The notes under the pieces were generated by a model. The model saw only the letters and a list, made by a program, of their open reading frames with translations. It was not told the origin of the DNA and did no database searches. The position numbers and the translations under genes were made by a program. From contig NZ_CALXSK010000041.1 in the NCBI RefSeq assembly GCF_944391105.1, positions 1 through 38,567 on the forward strand: a stretch of DNA of 38,567 nucleotides, read 5' to 3'. Origin of the DNA: an uncultured Victivallis sp. (GTDB taxonomy: Bacteria > Verrucomicrobiota > Lentisphaeria > Victivallales > Victivallaceae). Shown here one piece after another: positions 38,537 to 38,567 of the stretch; the first letter of the stretch is position 1; the number at the start of each line of letters is the position of its first letter.

Positions 38537-38567
38537 TGTAGCCGAATAGCTTCAGCTTAAAGGCGAG

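Overview
The window reads as a high-GC, densely packed bacterial chromosome segment. The best guess for the source is a Victivallis-like member of the Lentisphaerota (PVC group). This is inferred from the gene mix: an H-X9-DG pseudopilin beginning with [17 protein letters not shown], placed between a GntR/LacI-type regulator and a very large secreted glycosidase; several further carbohydrate-active genes with their own regulators; and Gram-negative envelope genes (lptF-like, gmhB). No rRNA, tRNA, CRISPR array or insertion sequence was seen. About 32 protein genes are supported. No gene-free stretch exceeds 300 bases.

Layout. 1-2300: terminator, then a leftward GH31 glycosidase whose promoter overlaps a perfect LacI-family operator. 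2373-9122 (rightward): yjbQ; an operon of two PilT-type ATPases and signal peptidase I with its own promoter; rpe with a GcvT-like protein and two small membrane proteins, closed by a terminator. 9135-10014 (leftward): ribB behind an FMN riboswitch with promoter and intrinsic terminator. 10024-13882 (leftward): an uncharacterised 714-residue probable carbohydrate-active protein and a CvrA/NhaP2-type antiporter. 14096-15286: a CDF metal transporter. 15305-17359: a cytoplasmic BNR/sialidase-like protein divergent from an AraC regulator, with a perfect inverted repeat in the shared promoter. 17361-18949 (leftward): a Dus enzyme and a membrane-anchored protein, overlapping by 4 bases. 19155-31678 (rightward): a UAP1-type nucleotidyltransferase, ftsW, murG, a small membrane protein, a DciA/DUF721 protein, gmhB, a BASS-type transporter, a histidine kinase coupled to a UPF0489-like protein, lptF-like, an AMMECR1 protein, then a phage-portal-like gene and a small partner. 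31698-32342 (leftward): an SGNH hydrolase. 32519-38497 (rightward): a GntR/LacI-type regulator, a pseudopilin and a GH42-like giant glycosidase, ending in a terminator.

How the genes work together. Two themes dominate. The first is envelope building: UDP-sugar supply, FtsW and MurG for peptidoglycan, GmhB for heptose, LptF-like for LPS export, LepB for secretion, and PilT motors for pili or pseudopili. The second is glycan use: four or five glycan-active proteins, each next to a plausible dedicated regulator or operator. The most interesting parts are the regulator-pseudopilin-glycosidase cassette with its array of repeated TTGTATG sites, the isolated portal-like pair with no other phage genes, and the PilT with a Pro/Ala/Arg-rich repeat linker.
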